Assembly: GCF_963931295.1 (NCBI RefSeq)
Contig: NZ_OZ007001.1
Coordinates: 1,364,001 to 1,428,000 of the forward strand
Source: an uncultured Mailhella sp.
GTDB lineage: Bacteria > Desulfobacterota > Desulfovibrionia > Desulfovibrionales > Desulfovibrionaceae
Reading direction: 5' to 3'
DNA: 64,000 bases
Part shown: positions 1 through 8,660 of the stretch, in pieces
How positions within the stretch are numbered: position 1 is the stretch's first letter
Layout: each line of letters begins with the position of its first letter
Notes under the pieces: generated by a model
Database searches by the model: none
The model's input: the letters and a program-made list of their open reading frames with translations, nothing else
Told to the model about the DNA's origin: nothing
Made by a program: the position numbers and the translations under genes

Positions 1-1232
1 GGCAGGCAGATGTCGCGCAGGCGTCGGCCGCAGAGCGCGGAGTTCTGCTCGACGAAGACCTCCATGGTTTCGGCGGCTTCATTGCTCACCGCCACCGAGG
101 CCAGCACGTTGCCGTGCCGGATGTAATGCAGAATGCTACTCACGGTGGCTATGCGCGGACTCACAATATGATCGATGCCCACGGTGTCCGCCAGCGGCAG
201 ATATTCGGCCTTGTTGATGCTGGCCACCGCCAGCCCGGCGCCGAGCTTCTTGGCCAGCATGCAGGAAAGAATATTGGACTCCTCGTTCTCGGAAACGGCG
301 ACAAAGGCATCCATCTCGCCTATCTTCTCTTCTTCAAGGAGGCTGCGGTCTCTGGCGTCGCCGTGCAGAATCAGCGTAGATCCGAGGCTGGAGGAAAGTT
401 TTTCACACTCCGCGGCATTCCCTGCGATCAGGCAGACCTGCACGTTCATCGACTCCAGACTTCTCGCAAGTGCCGTTCCGATGAGTCCCGCGCCGTAAAT
501 GCACACGCTGCGCACAGGGCGGCGCTTCTGCTCCAGCGCCCTGAGTATGGAAGGCAGCGCCGCAGGCTCGTAGATGAAGTGAACGATGTCGCCCTGCCGA
601 ATGATATCGGAACCGGAAGGAATGATGAGTCTGTCCTCCCGGTAAATCGCGCCTATCATGACGCGCTCTTCCTGCAGCACCTCGCGGAAGCGGAAAAGCG
701 GCAGATCGATGAGGGGGCCTCTGTCCACCTTCATGCCCGTCATGCGAATGCGGCGATTGGCAAATTCATGGTATTCCACGGAACCGGGCATGGTGATGAG
801 GCGGGATATGGACCGGACGATTTCCTCTTCGGGATTGACCAGAAGGCTGAGCCCGAGACTCTTTTCCAGAAAGCCCGGCAGAAGATGATAGTCGGGATTG
901 CGCACGCGGGCCACTCGTGTGGCCTGGGGCGCCAGCTCTCTGGCGAACATGCAGGCCATGATGTTCACTTCGTCGGAGTTCGTCACCGCAAGAACCAGTT
1001 CGGCCTTGTCTATTCCGGCGTCCCGCAGCACCTGCGGGCTGGCCCCCGAGCCCGTCAGCGTCTGCACGTCAAACGCTTCCTGTATCTTGCGCAGCTGCTC
1101 TTCGTCATGGTCGATGACAATGACCTGCCGCTGTTCCTCGGCAAGCCGCCTTGTCGTATGAAAGCCGACTTCTCCTGCGCCGATGATGACAATCCGCCCG
1201 GAGGAAGACGCAGATTTTTCCTTAAAAAACAT
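1..1232 (-). CDS. trkA: Trk potassium-uptake regulatory protein TrkA (C-terminus beyond window edge)
   Basis: Reading leftward from an ATG at 1232, at least 410 codons stay open to the window edge, so the C-terminus is missing. Two RCK-type NAD-binding units are visible: one starts RIVIIGAGEVG near residue 13, the other SVCIYGAGLIG near residue 240. Each is followed by the acidic strand end and TrkA_C-like stretch expected of the family. TrkA is the cytoplasmic gating subunit that binds NAD(H) and nucleotides and controls the TrkH/TrkG potassium channel; the membrane partner is presumably left of the window. No strong Shine-Dalgarno is obvious before the ATG, and another start cannot be excluded. 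The AT-rich stretch beyond it probably carries the promoter. Confidence 0.9.
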   Translation of the reverse strand, partial: MFFKEKSASSSGRIVIIGAGEVGFHTTRRLAEEQRQVIVIDHDEEQLRKIQEAFDVQTLTGSGASPQVLRDAGIDKAELVLAVTNSDEVNIMACMFARELAPQATRVARVRNPDYHLLPGFLEKSLGLSLLVNPEEEIVRSISRLITMPGSVEYHEFANRRIRMTGMKVDRGPLIDLPLFRFREVLQEERVMIGAIYREDRLIIPSGSDIIRQGDIVHFIYEPAALPSILRALEQKRRPVRSVCIYGAGLIGTALARSLESMNVQVCLIAGNAAECEKLSSSLGSTLILHGDARDRSLLEEEKIGEMDAFVAVSENEESNILSCMLAKKLGAGLAVASINKAEYLPLADTVGIDHIVSPRIATVSSILHYIRHGNVLASVAVSNEAAETMEVFVEQNSALCGRRLRDICL

Positions 1233-2095
1233 GACTACCTCATGTAAAGGTGGCTGATGAAGACCTATGCCATACGGTTATGGAACATACCATCATGACC
1301 ATATTTTTCAACGTGTCTTACCGAGCATCTCCCATCTGCAATCACACCTGTATTCCAATCATAATTAAAAACAAAACAGCTGTCATGATATCTCATATAA
1401 TTGCAGAAATTATGTACAAAACTTTTTATAAAAGAATCAGAAACACTTCATATTCAGCACAACATATCATTGTTCAACAACATATCGGCAAAAATAACAT
1501 AGACTGTCTTCCTCAACCATGAAGAAACAGAATTTGAGTTCTCTCCATTCAGAGCAGGAACGGCAGAACAGAGAGATTCCGTCGAAATTGTTCGGAAGCT
1601 GATCCGGCCGAAAACCTCACTTCCGATCGCATGCGTACAGGACGATGATCAGCTTCCAGACGTGCCTCTCGGAAAAAAGCACGGTAATTTTAAAAGAGCC
1701 CCATCTTTGACCAGGCTTTCAGTGGATGCGTTTGCATCGAAACAGCACACGCCTTCCCCAGCTGAAGAGTCGCACGTTTCGGAGTACGCCACACAAAAAT
1801 ATGTCATTCTTGCCATGGGCGACAAGCCTCTGTACGAGTTACGCCCAATGAAAGCCCGATACCAGTGCGCACTCCTGCAAGTATGGAAATACTAGAATAC
1901 AGCCTGCCTGAAGACCTTCTCTTTATGCTTTTCGGCATGAACAAACGGGCGCCGCTCTGCCCGATGAAAAACATGCACCGGATACGCCCCGGCCTTTCCG
2001 GTGAATCCGTCCTCATGTTTTTGCAGCAGGCCCCGCACCCGCCGGGGCATCCGTTGCTTGACAGAACAGGGCACTTCCCCTAGAAAAAACGGCGG
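1233..2095. other. Intergenic region without a supported gene
   Basis: Between the trkA start and tRNA-Val no reading frame has both a ribosome binding site and protein-like composition. About 1280-1500 is distinctly AT-rich and could hold the promoters of trkA. The rest has normal GC content. Short frames here lack recognisable motifs. Confidence 0.5.
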
Positions 2096-2171
2096 GGGCG
2101 GTTAGCTCAGTTGGTAGAGTATCGGTCTTACACACCGACTGTCAGGGGTTCGAGTCCCTTACCGCCCACCA
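2096..2171 (+). tRNA. tRNA-Val (anticodon TAC)
   Basis: A complete 76-nt cloverleaf. The acceptor stem GGGCGGT pairs with ACCGCCC, there is a D-arm with GGTAGAG, and the anticodon stem TCGGT/ACCGA encloses loop CTTACAC with anticodon TAC (valine). The T-arm carries TTCGAGT, and the 3' CCA is encoded. The AT-rich polysaccharide islet begins less than 1 kb downstream, so the tRNA may have served as an insertion landmark, although no attachment repeat was seen. Confidence 0.97.
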
Positions 2172-2187
2172 GCATTTGACGTTCCGA

Positions 2188-2223
2188 AGAAAAGCCGTGT
2201 GTTTACATGGCTTTTCTGTTTTA
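2188..2223 (+). terminator. Rho-independent terminator after tRNA-Val
   Basis: AGAAAAGCC and GGCTTTTCT form a perfect 9-bp stem around a 12-nt loop, followed by GTTTT. The position 17 nt after the tRNA fits its transcript end. Confidence 0.75.
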
Positions 2224-2637
2224 ACAAACGATTTCTTTGAAAAATCCGCGTGTACCATACGTCTGTACTACCCGTGAATCCGTTTGAATCCGCCGGAACC
2301 GTTTTGGAATATCCCCAAACATGGGACCATGCTCAGACGATGATGCCGGAGCATTGCGATGAACAGGCAAGGAAGCGCGGCGTCATGCTCCATGTCGGAA
2401 CGCCTCCCGAAACGGATTGATCACCGCCACCTGCAGACGCAACCTTCTTCTACTCCGACCTGAAACAGACAGGCTCATGGCAGTGAGCCCCAGAGGCCGA
2501 GCGGCGGCAAAGGGGTCCCCCTCACCGCAATGGATGCCGGGCAGAGAGACTCTGGCTCTTCTGTCCCTCAATACAACATGCCGAAGAGCACAAATGCAAA
2601 GCTTTGCCGCCAGGCAACACCCTCATGACCTGCGGCA
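2224..2637. other. Intergenic region without a supported gene
   Basis: Several overlapping frames exist on both strands. None has a convincing ribosome binding site or domain, and they conflict with each other. Nothing can be assigned. Confidence 0.4.
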
Positions 2638-2841
2638 TCAGAGCTTTTCCCACTTGCTGAAGCGCGGGCATGAGCCGCCGGAGAGCATCTTCATCTTGCG
2701 TATAGGACAATAGCCCGGAGCAGATTCGCAGCGGATTCTGACAACACCCTTGAACATATGAATCTCGGGAACGCGCTTGCCTTCCCACCACCGGCAGACT
2801 CCGCACTTCTTATCCTGGGGAAAAATGGTATTCGTCGCCAC
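2638..2841 (-). CDS. Small Cys-containing hypothetical protein
   Basis: A 67-residue frame begins at a GTG preceded by AAAGGAGAGG at good spacing, which decides the start; no upstream ATG in frame has such a site. The product has five cysteines: an early CGVC pair followed by two tryptophans, then CESAPGYC, and a last SCPRF near the C-terminus. This spacing resembles small zinc-ribbon or iron-binding proteins, but I do not recognise a family. There is no signal peptide or membrane segment. It is on the strand opposite the glycosyltransferase that follows and has normal GC content, so it probably belongs to the host side of the islet boundary. Existence is likely from SD and composition; function unknown. 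Confidence 0.5.
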   Translation of the reverse strand: MATNTIFPQDKKCGVCRWWEGKRVPEIHMFKGVVRIRCESAPGYCPIRKMKMLSGGSCPRFSKWEKL

Positions 2842-3061
2842 AACAACCTCTCCTTTGCCGCGCCTTCCCCACAAAATACCGGCGCTCCATAACGCCCCAA
2901 TATCATACTCTCTTCTCTACAGCCAGTTGCTCCAGGAGAACCAACAGTTATGTATTTTATATAATAATTTTAATAGAAATTAATTTAATAAAATATAATA
3001 ATTTCTTGACATTAATTATAAAATATTAGAAAAAATAAAAAAATATTAGAGAGGTAATGAC

Positions 3062-4009
3062 ATGGATATACATACTTCACTAGACAGCTTTCCAAAAGTT
3101 TCTATAATTTCTCCATGTTACAATGGAGAAAGATATCTCAATCGTTTTTTTGATTCTTTACTTATACAAAATTATAAAAATGTTGAATTTATTTTTGTTG
3201 ATGATGGATCAACTGACAATACAAAAAAAATTTTTGATAACTATGATATATCACTAAAGAAAAAAGGATGGTCTGTAAAATATTTATATCAAAAAAATCA
3301 AGGTCAAGCTGCTGCATTAAATAATGCACTAAAATTAATCACAGGGGATTATATTTTATGGCCAGATAGTGATGATATTTTATATAAAAACCACATTTTA
3401 CATAAAGTAGAATATATGGAATATTATAAAAATATAGGTATTGCCTATTGTTTTATTGATTATGCAGATGAAGAATCAATTGATAATGTATATTATACAC
3501 AAACTGTTAAAAAAAATGAAGATATGTTTAAAAACATTATCAACGATAAAAATGTGCCATGGCCTCCAATTTGTACAATTATTAGAACATCATCTTTTTT
3601 AAAAATAAACCCCACAAGAACTATTCCTGTAGCAAGAGGTGGACAAAACTGTCAAATGCAAATGCCCATGCTATATAAACAGCCATACGGGGTCATATCA
3701 GAAGTTTTAGCAAAATATGTAGTTAGAAAAAATTCTCATTCTCGAACTCAATATAACAATATAAAAAGACATTTTGATTTAGCAAAAATATGGATTAAAT
3801 GCATAGATATATTACCATGCAATGATTTAGAAAAAACAATATTAAAAATTAAAGTAATTAGTCGTCATATAAAACAAATAATTACCACCCAATTCAAATT
3901 CAATATAAGATTAAGCACATTGTTAGAAAAAATTTTTAGCGCAAAACACGAGGAAGGATATAAAGTAATACGAATTTTTACATATAAAATATTTAGTAAA
4001 AAATTATAA
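3062..4009 (+). CDS. Family 2 glycosyltransferase
   Basis: A 315-residue protein with the GT2 (GT-A fold) start VSIISPCYNGERYL at about 13, the acidic motif VDDGSTDNT near 46, and a DXD-like PDSDD near 100. These motifs bind the nucleotide-sugar and its metal. GT2 enzymes add sugars to lipid-linked or surface glycans at the inner membrane. No transmembrane segment is evident. GAGAGGTAATGAC precedes the ATG. The coding sequence is extremely AT-rich, with many AAA, ATA and TTA codons, unlike the GC-rich flanks, which suggests recent transfer. It converges on the fusion gene 4111-6522, with a shared terminator between them. Acceptor and donor sugars cannot be inferred. Confidence 0.88.
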   Translation: MDIHTSLDSFPKVSIISPCYNGERYLNRFFDSLLIQNYKNVEFIFVDDGSTDNTKKIFDNYDISLKKKGWSVKYLYQKNQGQAAALNNALKLITGDYILWPDSDDILYKNHILHKVEYMEYYKNIGIAYCFIDYADEESIDNVYYTQTVKKNEDMFKNIINDKNVPWPPICTIIRTSSFLKINPTRTIPVARGGQNCQMQMPMLYKQPYGVISEVLAKYVVRKNSHSRTQYNNIKRHFDLAKIWIKCIDILPCNDLEKTILKIKVISRHIKQIITTQFKFNIRLSTLLEKIFSAKHEEGYKVIRIFTYKIFSKKL

Positions 4010-4054
4010 AATATTATATTATCACTTATAGTATAAACAATTAGACTATCATAG

Positions 4055-4099
4055 TCCCACATTAGTAATATTAATATTTATAATATTACTAATGTGGGA
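4055..4099. terminator. Bidirectional terminator between convergent islet genes
   Basis: A near-perfect inverted repeat of about 20 bp per arm (TCCCACATTAGTAATATTA and its complement) lies exactly between the convergent genes ending at 4009 and 4111. Its arms are AT-rich inside and GC-capped outside, and it could end transcripts from both sides. Confidence 0.65.
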
Positions 4100-4110
4100 G
4101 ACATAATAGA

Positions 4111-6522
4111 TTACCGAATAATTTTATGAAAACGCTTTTTCAACTCACGTAATCTGCGTATTTTATCATGCCATAGATATCTTTTAGTCTTATAGTGCTT
4201 GCGACGTTGTCCTGATGTTATTTTTGACAACAATTTATACCAATAATATTTTCGTATAATACGAAATCTATTATAGATCAAAGCTATATCTTCATAGCAC
4301 TGATAATTTTCAGAAGAAAAATTAGAAGAATTATTTGAAGTCATTTGCTTAACTTTTTCTTCTAAATAATCAAGCCGTACATTTAATAATTCCTTCTTTT
4401 TTATTGGAGCTTGCAATTTTTCCTTCAACCAGGAAAGTGCTCGATTTTTTTCCTTTTCCAGCACGCTATCGACATTATTCCAATCAATATCTATAAGAAG
4501 TTCTTCAAAATTACCATCCGCTTCAGGATCTATAATACGATTTTGAAGACCCAACAGACTTAAAATTTCGTCCATTCGGCTTCGCATTTCACTATAAGAG
4601 CACAAGACAACAAAAGGTTTATGAAAAATAATAGCAAAACACATTCCGTGAAAAGAATCGGTCACGACAAAAGAAGCTGATCTAATGGAGTCCAGCCAGT
4701 CTTCAACACTTCTTTGATAATTAAAAGTTTGTATATTTATTGGTTCACCAGTTTTTTTACTTATAAAATCTATAACTTTAGGATTTTTAGACGCATTTTT
4801 ATATCCCAATGAAAAGTATATTACTCCTTTATTATGTTCTTCATTATGATTATCTGCCAATTTATTCCACTCATCTTGAGATAAATAAAATACAGGCTCG
4901 ATAATCTGCTCGGCCGAAATGCCTCTTTTTTTACAAATAGAAACACCTGGCGTTTCTCGAACAGAAACGGCATCAAATTGATTTAAATTTGAAAAAAAGC
5001 GTTCAATTTCTTCTGGAGGTGCTATATAATCAAGAGTACCAAATGATGCACTACAGGCTATTTTACGTTTATTCGGCTGCACAAATCCCAGTTGATATGC
5101 ATGATCGCCATCACCTTTATAAAAGTCATATCGAAAAACCTGATCCGAACCAACTAAAAAATTAGTTGTTACATGATTAAGATCAATAAGATCTGCATAA
5201 TTTTTTAGCGGTTTGGTAAGATATAAATATTTTTTAGCAAAAGATTCAGAAAAAGTATTCGAGTACATTTTTCTCCAATGTGAAGGCATATAATTAATAA
5301 CCTTAGCGGTGTATCCAATATTAAACAATGCTTCTTGTAATGCATAACATGTGAGTGCCGCGCCATAATTCTTGGTAAACCAAAAATTAATAATTTTACA
5401 ATCGGACAAATCTTTTGCAGTAAAGCTCAGAGCTTCTTGTACACTTCTTTTTTTAAATATTTTAAAAAATATATCACGATAGCTGTTTTCCTTTGAAGAT
5501 GATATTATATTTGGATTTCCTGGAATTGCATCATTTAATAAAACTTTATTAAACACTTTAAAATTATATTTTACTTTATTTAGCAATTCATATCCTTTAA
5601 TATTATTTACAAGTATAACAGACGTACCTTTTCCATCATTAAATTGAGGATACTTTTTATCTATCCCCCAAAAATCACCTATTGTTATATCTGCTTGTCT
5701 AGGCAATCTATTAAATTGACAACATCCACAACTCTTACGAAGAAAAACATTGTTACCAAAATTATAATAATACAATCCTTGTGTATATGTTTCTTTATAT
5801 AAGTTATTATTACAAAACTCTATGAGAGCAACAGATTCATTTCCCCATAAATATTTTTTTGATCTAAATTCAATTGATCTTATATGTGACACATCAAATT
5901 TTTCATTTAAATATTTTTTCCAAACTCCAGGAGAAGGTACTCCATGACAGATCACCTCAATACACCAGAGGTTTTGATACTCCTTACGCAAAAAACCTTT
6001 TAAACCAGCAACCTGACAACCTGTACCGCTGAAGAGTACAAGCCGTCCGGCTTCCAACAGATTCTTGATCTTTGGGAAGCAGTCAGACATGTCACTTTGG
6101 ACGTATTTGGAATTTTTCAGCCCTTCCAGTCCTTCCTTATCTTCAATAATGATATGAGCAACCGTCCAGTCAGGACGAAACGCGGCTCCACAAACAGCTC
6201 CTCCGCGGCGTAATACTTCTTGAGCCAATATGGGGAAAACAGCGCCTGAGGTGCTCTTTCCCTCTCGTAATTCATCATTTGCCATTGCCACAAAACAATC
6301 TGGATTTTTTTTATTTGAATACTCTGGCGAATATACCGGACACACACTGCGGCACAAACCACAATGCGTGCATATATTCTCATCTACTTTCGGATATAAA
6401 AATCCTTCTTCATTTTCACTCATATGAATGGCAGAAACAGGACATGTGTATACACATGCACTACATCCAGTACAAAAGATAGAACTATTAGTTACAATGT
6501 CACTGATGTTATCCAATTTCAT
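4111..6522 (-). CDS. Ferredoxin / FrhB-like / polysaccharide pyruvyl transferase fusion protein
   Basis: An 803-residue protein. Residues about 18-65 carry two 4Fe-4S motifs (CTGCSACVYTCP and CTHCGLCRSVCP). About 80-350 matches the FrhB/coenzyme F420 hydrogenase beta-subunit family, with GTGCQVAGLK and a late CGCC cluster. About 385-690 matches the polysaccharide pyruvyl transferase (CsaB/WcaK) domain, with NYGAALTCYALQ and DSFHGMCFAI. The tail is basic and partly coiled. The architecture occurs in surface-polysaccharide clusters, where a redox step and addition of a pyruvyl-type group to a sugar are supposed; the exact reaction is not established. GGGGGG lies just before the ATG. It follows the GT2 gene at 7613 by 29 nt, probably as one operon. 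AT-rich like its neighbours. Confidence 0.82.
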   Translation of the reverse strand: MKLDNISDIVTNSSIFCTGCSACVYTCPVSAIHMSENEEGFLYPKVDENICTHCGLCRSVCPVYSPEYSNKKNPDCFVAMANDELREGKSTSGAVFPILAQEVLRRGGAVCGAAFRPDWTVAHIIIEDKEGLEGLKNSKYVQSDMSDCFPKIKNLLEAGRLVLFSGTGCQVAGLKGFLRKEYQNLWCIEVICHGVPSPGVWKKYLNEKFDVSHIRSIEFRSKKYLWGNESVALIEFCNNNLYKETYTQGLYYYNFGNNVFLRKSCGCCQFNRLPRQADITIGDFWGIDKKYPQFNDGKGTSVILVNNIKGYELLNKVKYNFKVFNKVLLNDAIPGNPNIISSSKENSYRDIFFKIFKKRSVQEALSFTAKDLSDCKIINFWFTKNYGAALTCYALQEALFNIGYTAKVINYMPSHWRKMYSNTFSESFAKKYLYLTKPLKNYADLIDLNHVTTNFLVGSDQVFRYDFYKGDGDHAYQLGFVQPNKRKIACSASFGTLDYIAPPEEIERFFSNLNQFDAVSVRETPGVSICKKRGISAEQIIEPVFYLSQDEWNKLADNHNEEHNKGVIYFSLGYKNASKNPKVIDFISKKTGEPINIQTFNYQRSVEDWLDSIRSASFVVTDSFHGMCFAIIFHKPFVVLCSYSEMRSRMDEILSLLGLQNRIIDPEADGNFEELLIDIDWNNVDSVLEKEKNRALSWLKEKLQAPIKKKELLNVRLDYLEEKVKQMTSNNSSNFSSENYQCYEDIALIYNRFRIIRKYYWYKLLSKITSGQRRKHYKTKRYLWHDKIRRLRELKKRFHKIIR

Positions 6523-6551
6523 AATTCCCCCCTATTTCCTTGGCTATCACA

Positions 6552-7613
6552 TTATTTTTTTATTTTTAAAATTGGTATGGTAAATAAACAAATACACTTA
6601 TAGCCATTTATATTTCCAACAAAAAATATCTTTTCTAAAAAATTAAATTTCTTAAAAAATAATATACTATTAGTAGATGTATTTTCTGTCTTTATTATAT
6701 AGTTTCCTTCCTTAAGATCTGAAAGAAACTTATTTTGAATAGGATATTCAATTTTTTGTAGAACAGTTATCAACCGTCCTGTAATTTCAGCCTGTTCATA
6801 TAGATGCGAAAATTGAATGGCATTTTTATAAAATCCATATGCAAAACACTCAAAAATTTGACATTTTTCTTGATATATACCTTTATTATTTATATAATTA
6901 AATAGATCATCGATCATATTTATCAAATCTTTTCCATTACTTTTTTTATAGTTACGAGCTTTATCCATAATTGAATTACATATTTTATAATAAATATATA
7001 ATTTATCTTTTAATAAATATGCATTATTAGAATTTAACAAATACTTTATGACAAATCCATTATCTTCAAATGATCTAGTTTCTGGGAATAGTATATCATT
7101 TTTAACTATTATTGACCTATTAAATATCTTATTCCATACAGTTTTTGATATTTTATAAATAAAATTATCATCTATTGTAATTTTTTTATTTGATTCAATA
7201 CAAAAATAACTAGAGTCTTTCACATCTGAATCTATAGAATCACCAATATGCTCTTCTGTACCAAAACAAACTATATCATTATTCTTCATATATGGTATGG
7301 TTTTGCTATATATATTATATTTAATCTCATCATCACTATCTACAAAAGTAATAAAGTCACCTTTAGCAATTTTAATAGCATTATTTCTCGATATTGCAGC
7401 TCCTGAATTTATTTGATCAATAACTATAACCCTATTATCATTTTCAGCGTACATATTTAATATATTCAATGACGAATCAGTAGACCCATCATTGATACAT
7501 AATACTTCTATATTTTTATATTCCTGATTTAATACACTATTAAGGCAACGTGTTAGATACTTTTCAGCATTGTAAACAGGAATAACAACAGAAAGAAGTG
7601 GATTATCTACCAT
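6552..7613 (-). CDS. Family 2 glycosyltransferase
   Basis: A 353-residue GT2 enzyme. The start chosen at 7613 is preceded by AAAGGAAAG, and the product opens MVDNPLLSVVIPVYNAEKYL, the canonical GT2 N-terminus. Earlier in-frame codons lack a binding site. INDGSTDSS near 40 and VDSDDE near 95 are the nucleotide-binding and DXD motifs. The C-terminal part is Lys/Ile/Asn-rich and not classifiable. It is the first gene of the leftward pair with the pyruvyl-transferase fusion. Base composition is very AT-rich. It likely extends or decorates a surface glycan; specificity unknown. Confidence 0.87.
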   Translation of the reverse strand: MVDNPLLSVVIPVYNAEKYLTRCLNSVLNQEYKNIEVLCINDGSTDSSLNILNMYAENDNRVIVIDQINSGAAISRNNAIKIAKGDFITFVDSDDEIKYNIYSKTIPYMKNNDIVCFGTEEHIGDSIDSDVKDSSYFCIESNKKITIDDNFIYKISKTVWNKIFNRSIIVKNDILFPETRSFEDNGFVIKYLLNSNNAYLLKDKLYIYYKICNSIMDKARNYKKSNGKDLINMIDDLFNYINNKGIYQEKCQIFECFAYGFYKNAIQFSHLYEQAEITGRLITVLQKIEYPIQNKFLSDLKEGNYIIKTENTSTNSILFFKKFNFLEKIFFVGNINGYKCICLFTIPILKIKK

Positions 7614-7848
7614 AATTCTTTCCTTTATACGGTAAAAAAATAAAAACAAAAAAATCCACAATCCCCAAAAAAATAAGTAAACATTGACTAATCATTTTTA
7701 AAAAAATGCACAAAAACAATATAAAAAACAATATATTATAAATAAAATTATATTGTCAGTTCATAAAAACTATCAGGTCTTTTCCAAAACTTCCAGAAAA
7801 ATACGCAAATACTTTTTTTCACAAATATCAGCTTATCTAAAAAATTAT

Positions 7849-8478
7849 CTAAAACCGCTCCATGTCGAGCACATACTCGACCACGTTCCAGTACTCGGAA
7901 ACGCCGCCGAGGCCGGTGGTGGCGTCGAACACGAACATTTTTCCTTCGGCCGGACGCTCCTTCGGACGCATGATCCAGAACGGCTTGCAGAGCAGGCGGG
8001 ACGACGACTCCGCGCATCGGATGTCCGCGCGCGGACCGAGAGGAAGATTGCAGCGTCGCCCCCACGCGGCAATCGCAAACGCCTCCGCCCTCGACGCAGC
8101 CTCAGCCTCGTCGAGAACGGCTGCGGCAACATGCGCAGACGCTTCAAGAGCCTGCCCGTCCGCTTCCACACGCGCGGGGGAAAACGCAGGCTCCGCCTCG
8201 CCGTGCTCAAAAACAATCCGTTCTTCGCAAACTTCGGGAAACGACGACACCCGAAGGCACTTGCCCGTGCGCGCATCGACCACAAGCAACATTTCCAGCG
8301 GTCTTTTTCCGAAAAAGCGCCAGCTCGCCTGCCCCCGCAGATGAAAAAGCCGGTAGGGGTAATACAGAAGATCGAGCCGAACTTCCTCCCGTCTTTTGCG
8401 CAGAAAGGCATACCGCGCACAAAGCGCCTCTGCGTCCCACGCAAGGCCGGAAGAGTTCAGCGTCAGCGTCGTGTCCAT
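7849..8478 (-). CDS. Hypothetical protein at the end of module A
   Basis: A 209-residue soluble protein with no signal peptide or membrane segment, of normal high-GC codon use. It has an Arg-rich N-terminal part, a long Ala/Glu-rich stretch around 110-140 that may be helical, and a C-terminus with FDATTGLGGVSEYW. I do not recognise a family. It lies 182 bp downstream of the SSS symporter on the same strand and may be the last gene of that operon, or independent. It marks the point where GC content returns to normal after the AT-rich islet. Confidence 0.55.
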   Translation of the reverse strand: MDTTLTLNSSGLAWDAEALCARYAFLRKRREEVRLDLLYYPYRLFHLRGQASWRFFGKRPLEMLLVVDARTGKCLRVSSFPEVCEERIVFEHGEAEPAFSPARVEADGQALEASAHVAAAVLDEAEAASRAEAFAIAAWGRRCNLPLGPRADIRCAESSSRLLCKPFWIMRPKERPAEGKMFVFDATTGLGGVSEYWNVVEYVLDMERF

Positions 8479-8660
8479 GCCGTCACCAGCAAGCCGAAAA
8501 TGCGGCCTGACCGAATCAAGAAAATACTGAAAGCGCCTGTTCAGAGCGCCCGTCGCTCAAGGCTCCAGAGCCGCTTCAGACAGCGCGGCAAACAAACTGA
8601 AACTCCGCCCCAAAATGTTGCAGGGCCTTCCGACGAAGCGGCCGGAAAGCCCCTGAACGA

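Noticed and set aside
1250..1522. 90-codon plus-strand frame in the AT-rich trkA upstream region
   Set aside because: No ribosome site, mixed composition, overlaps the probable promoter.
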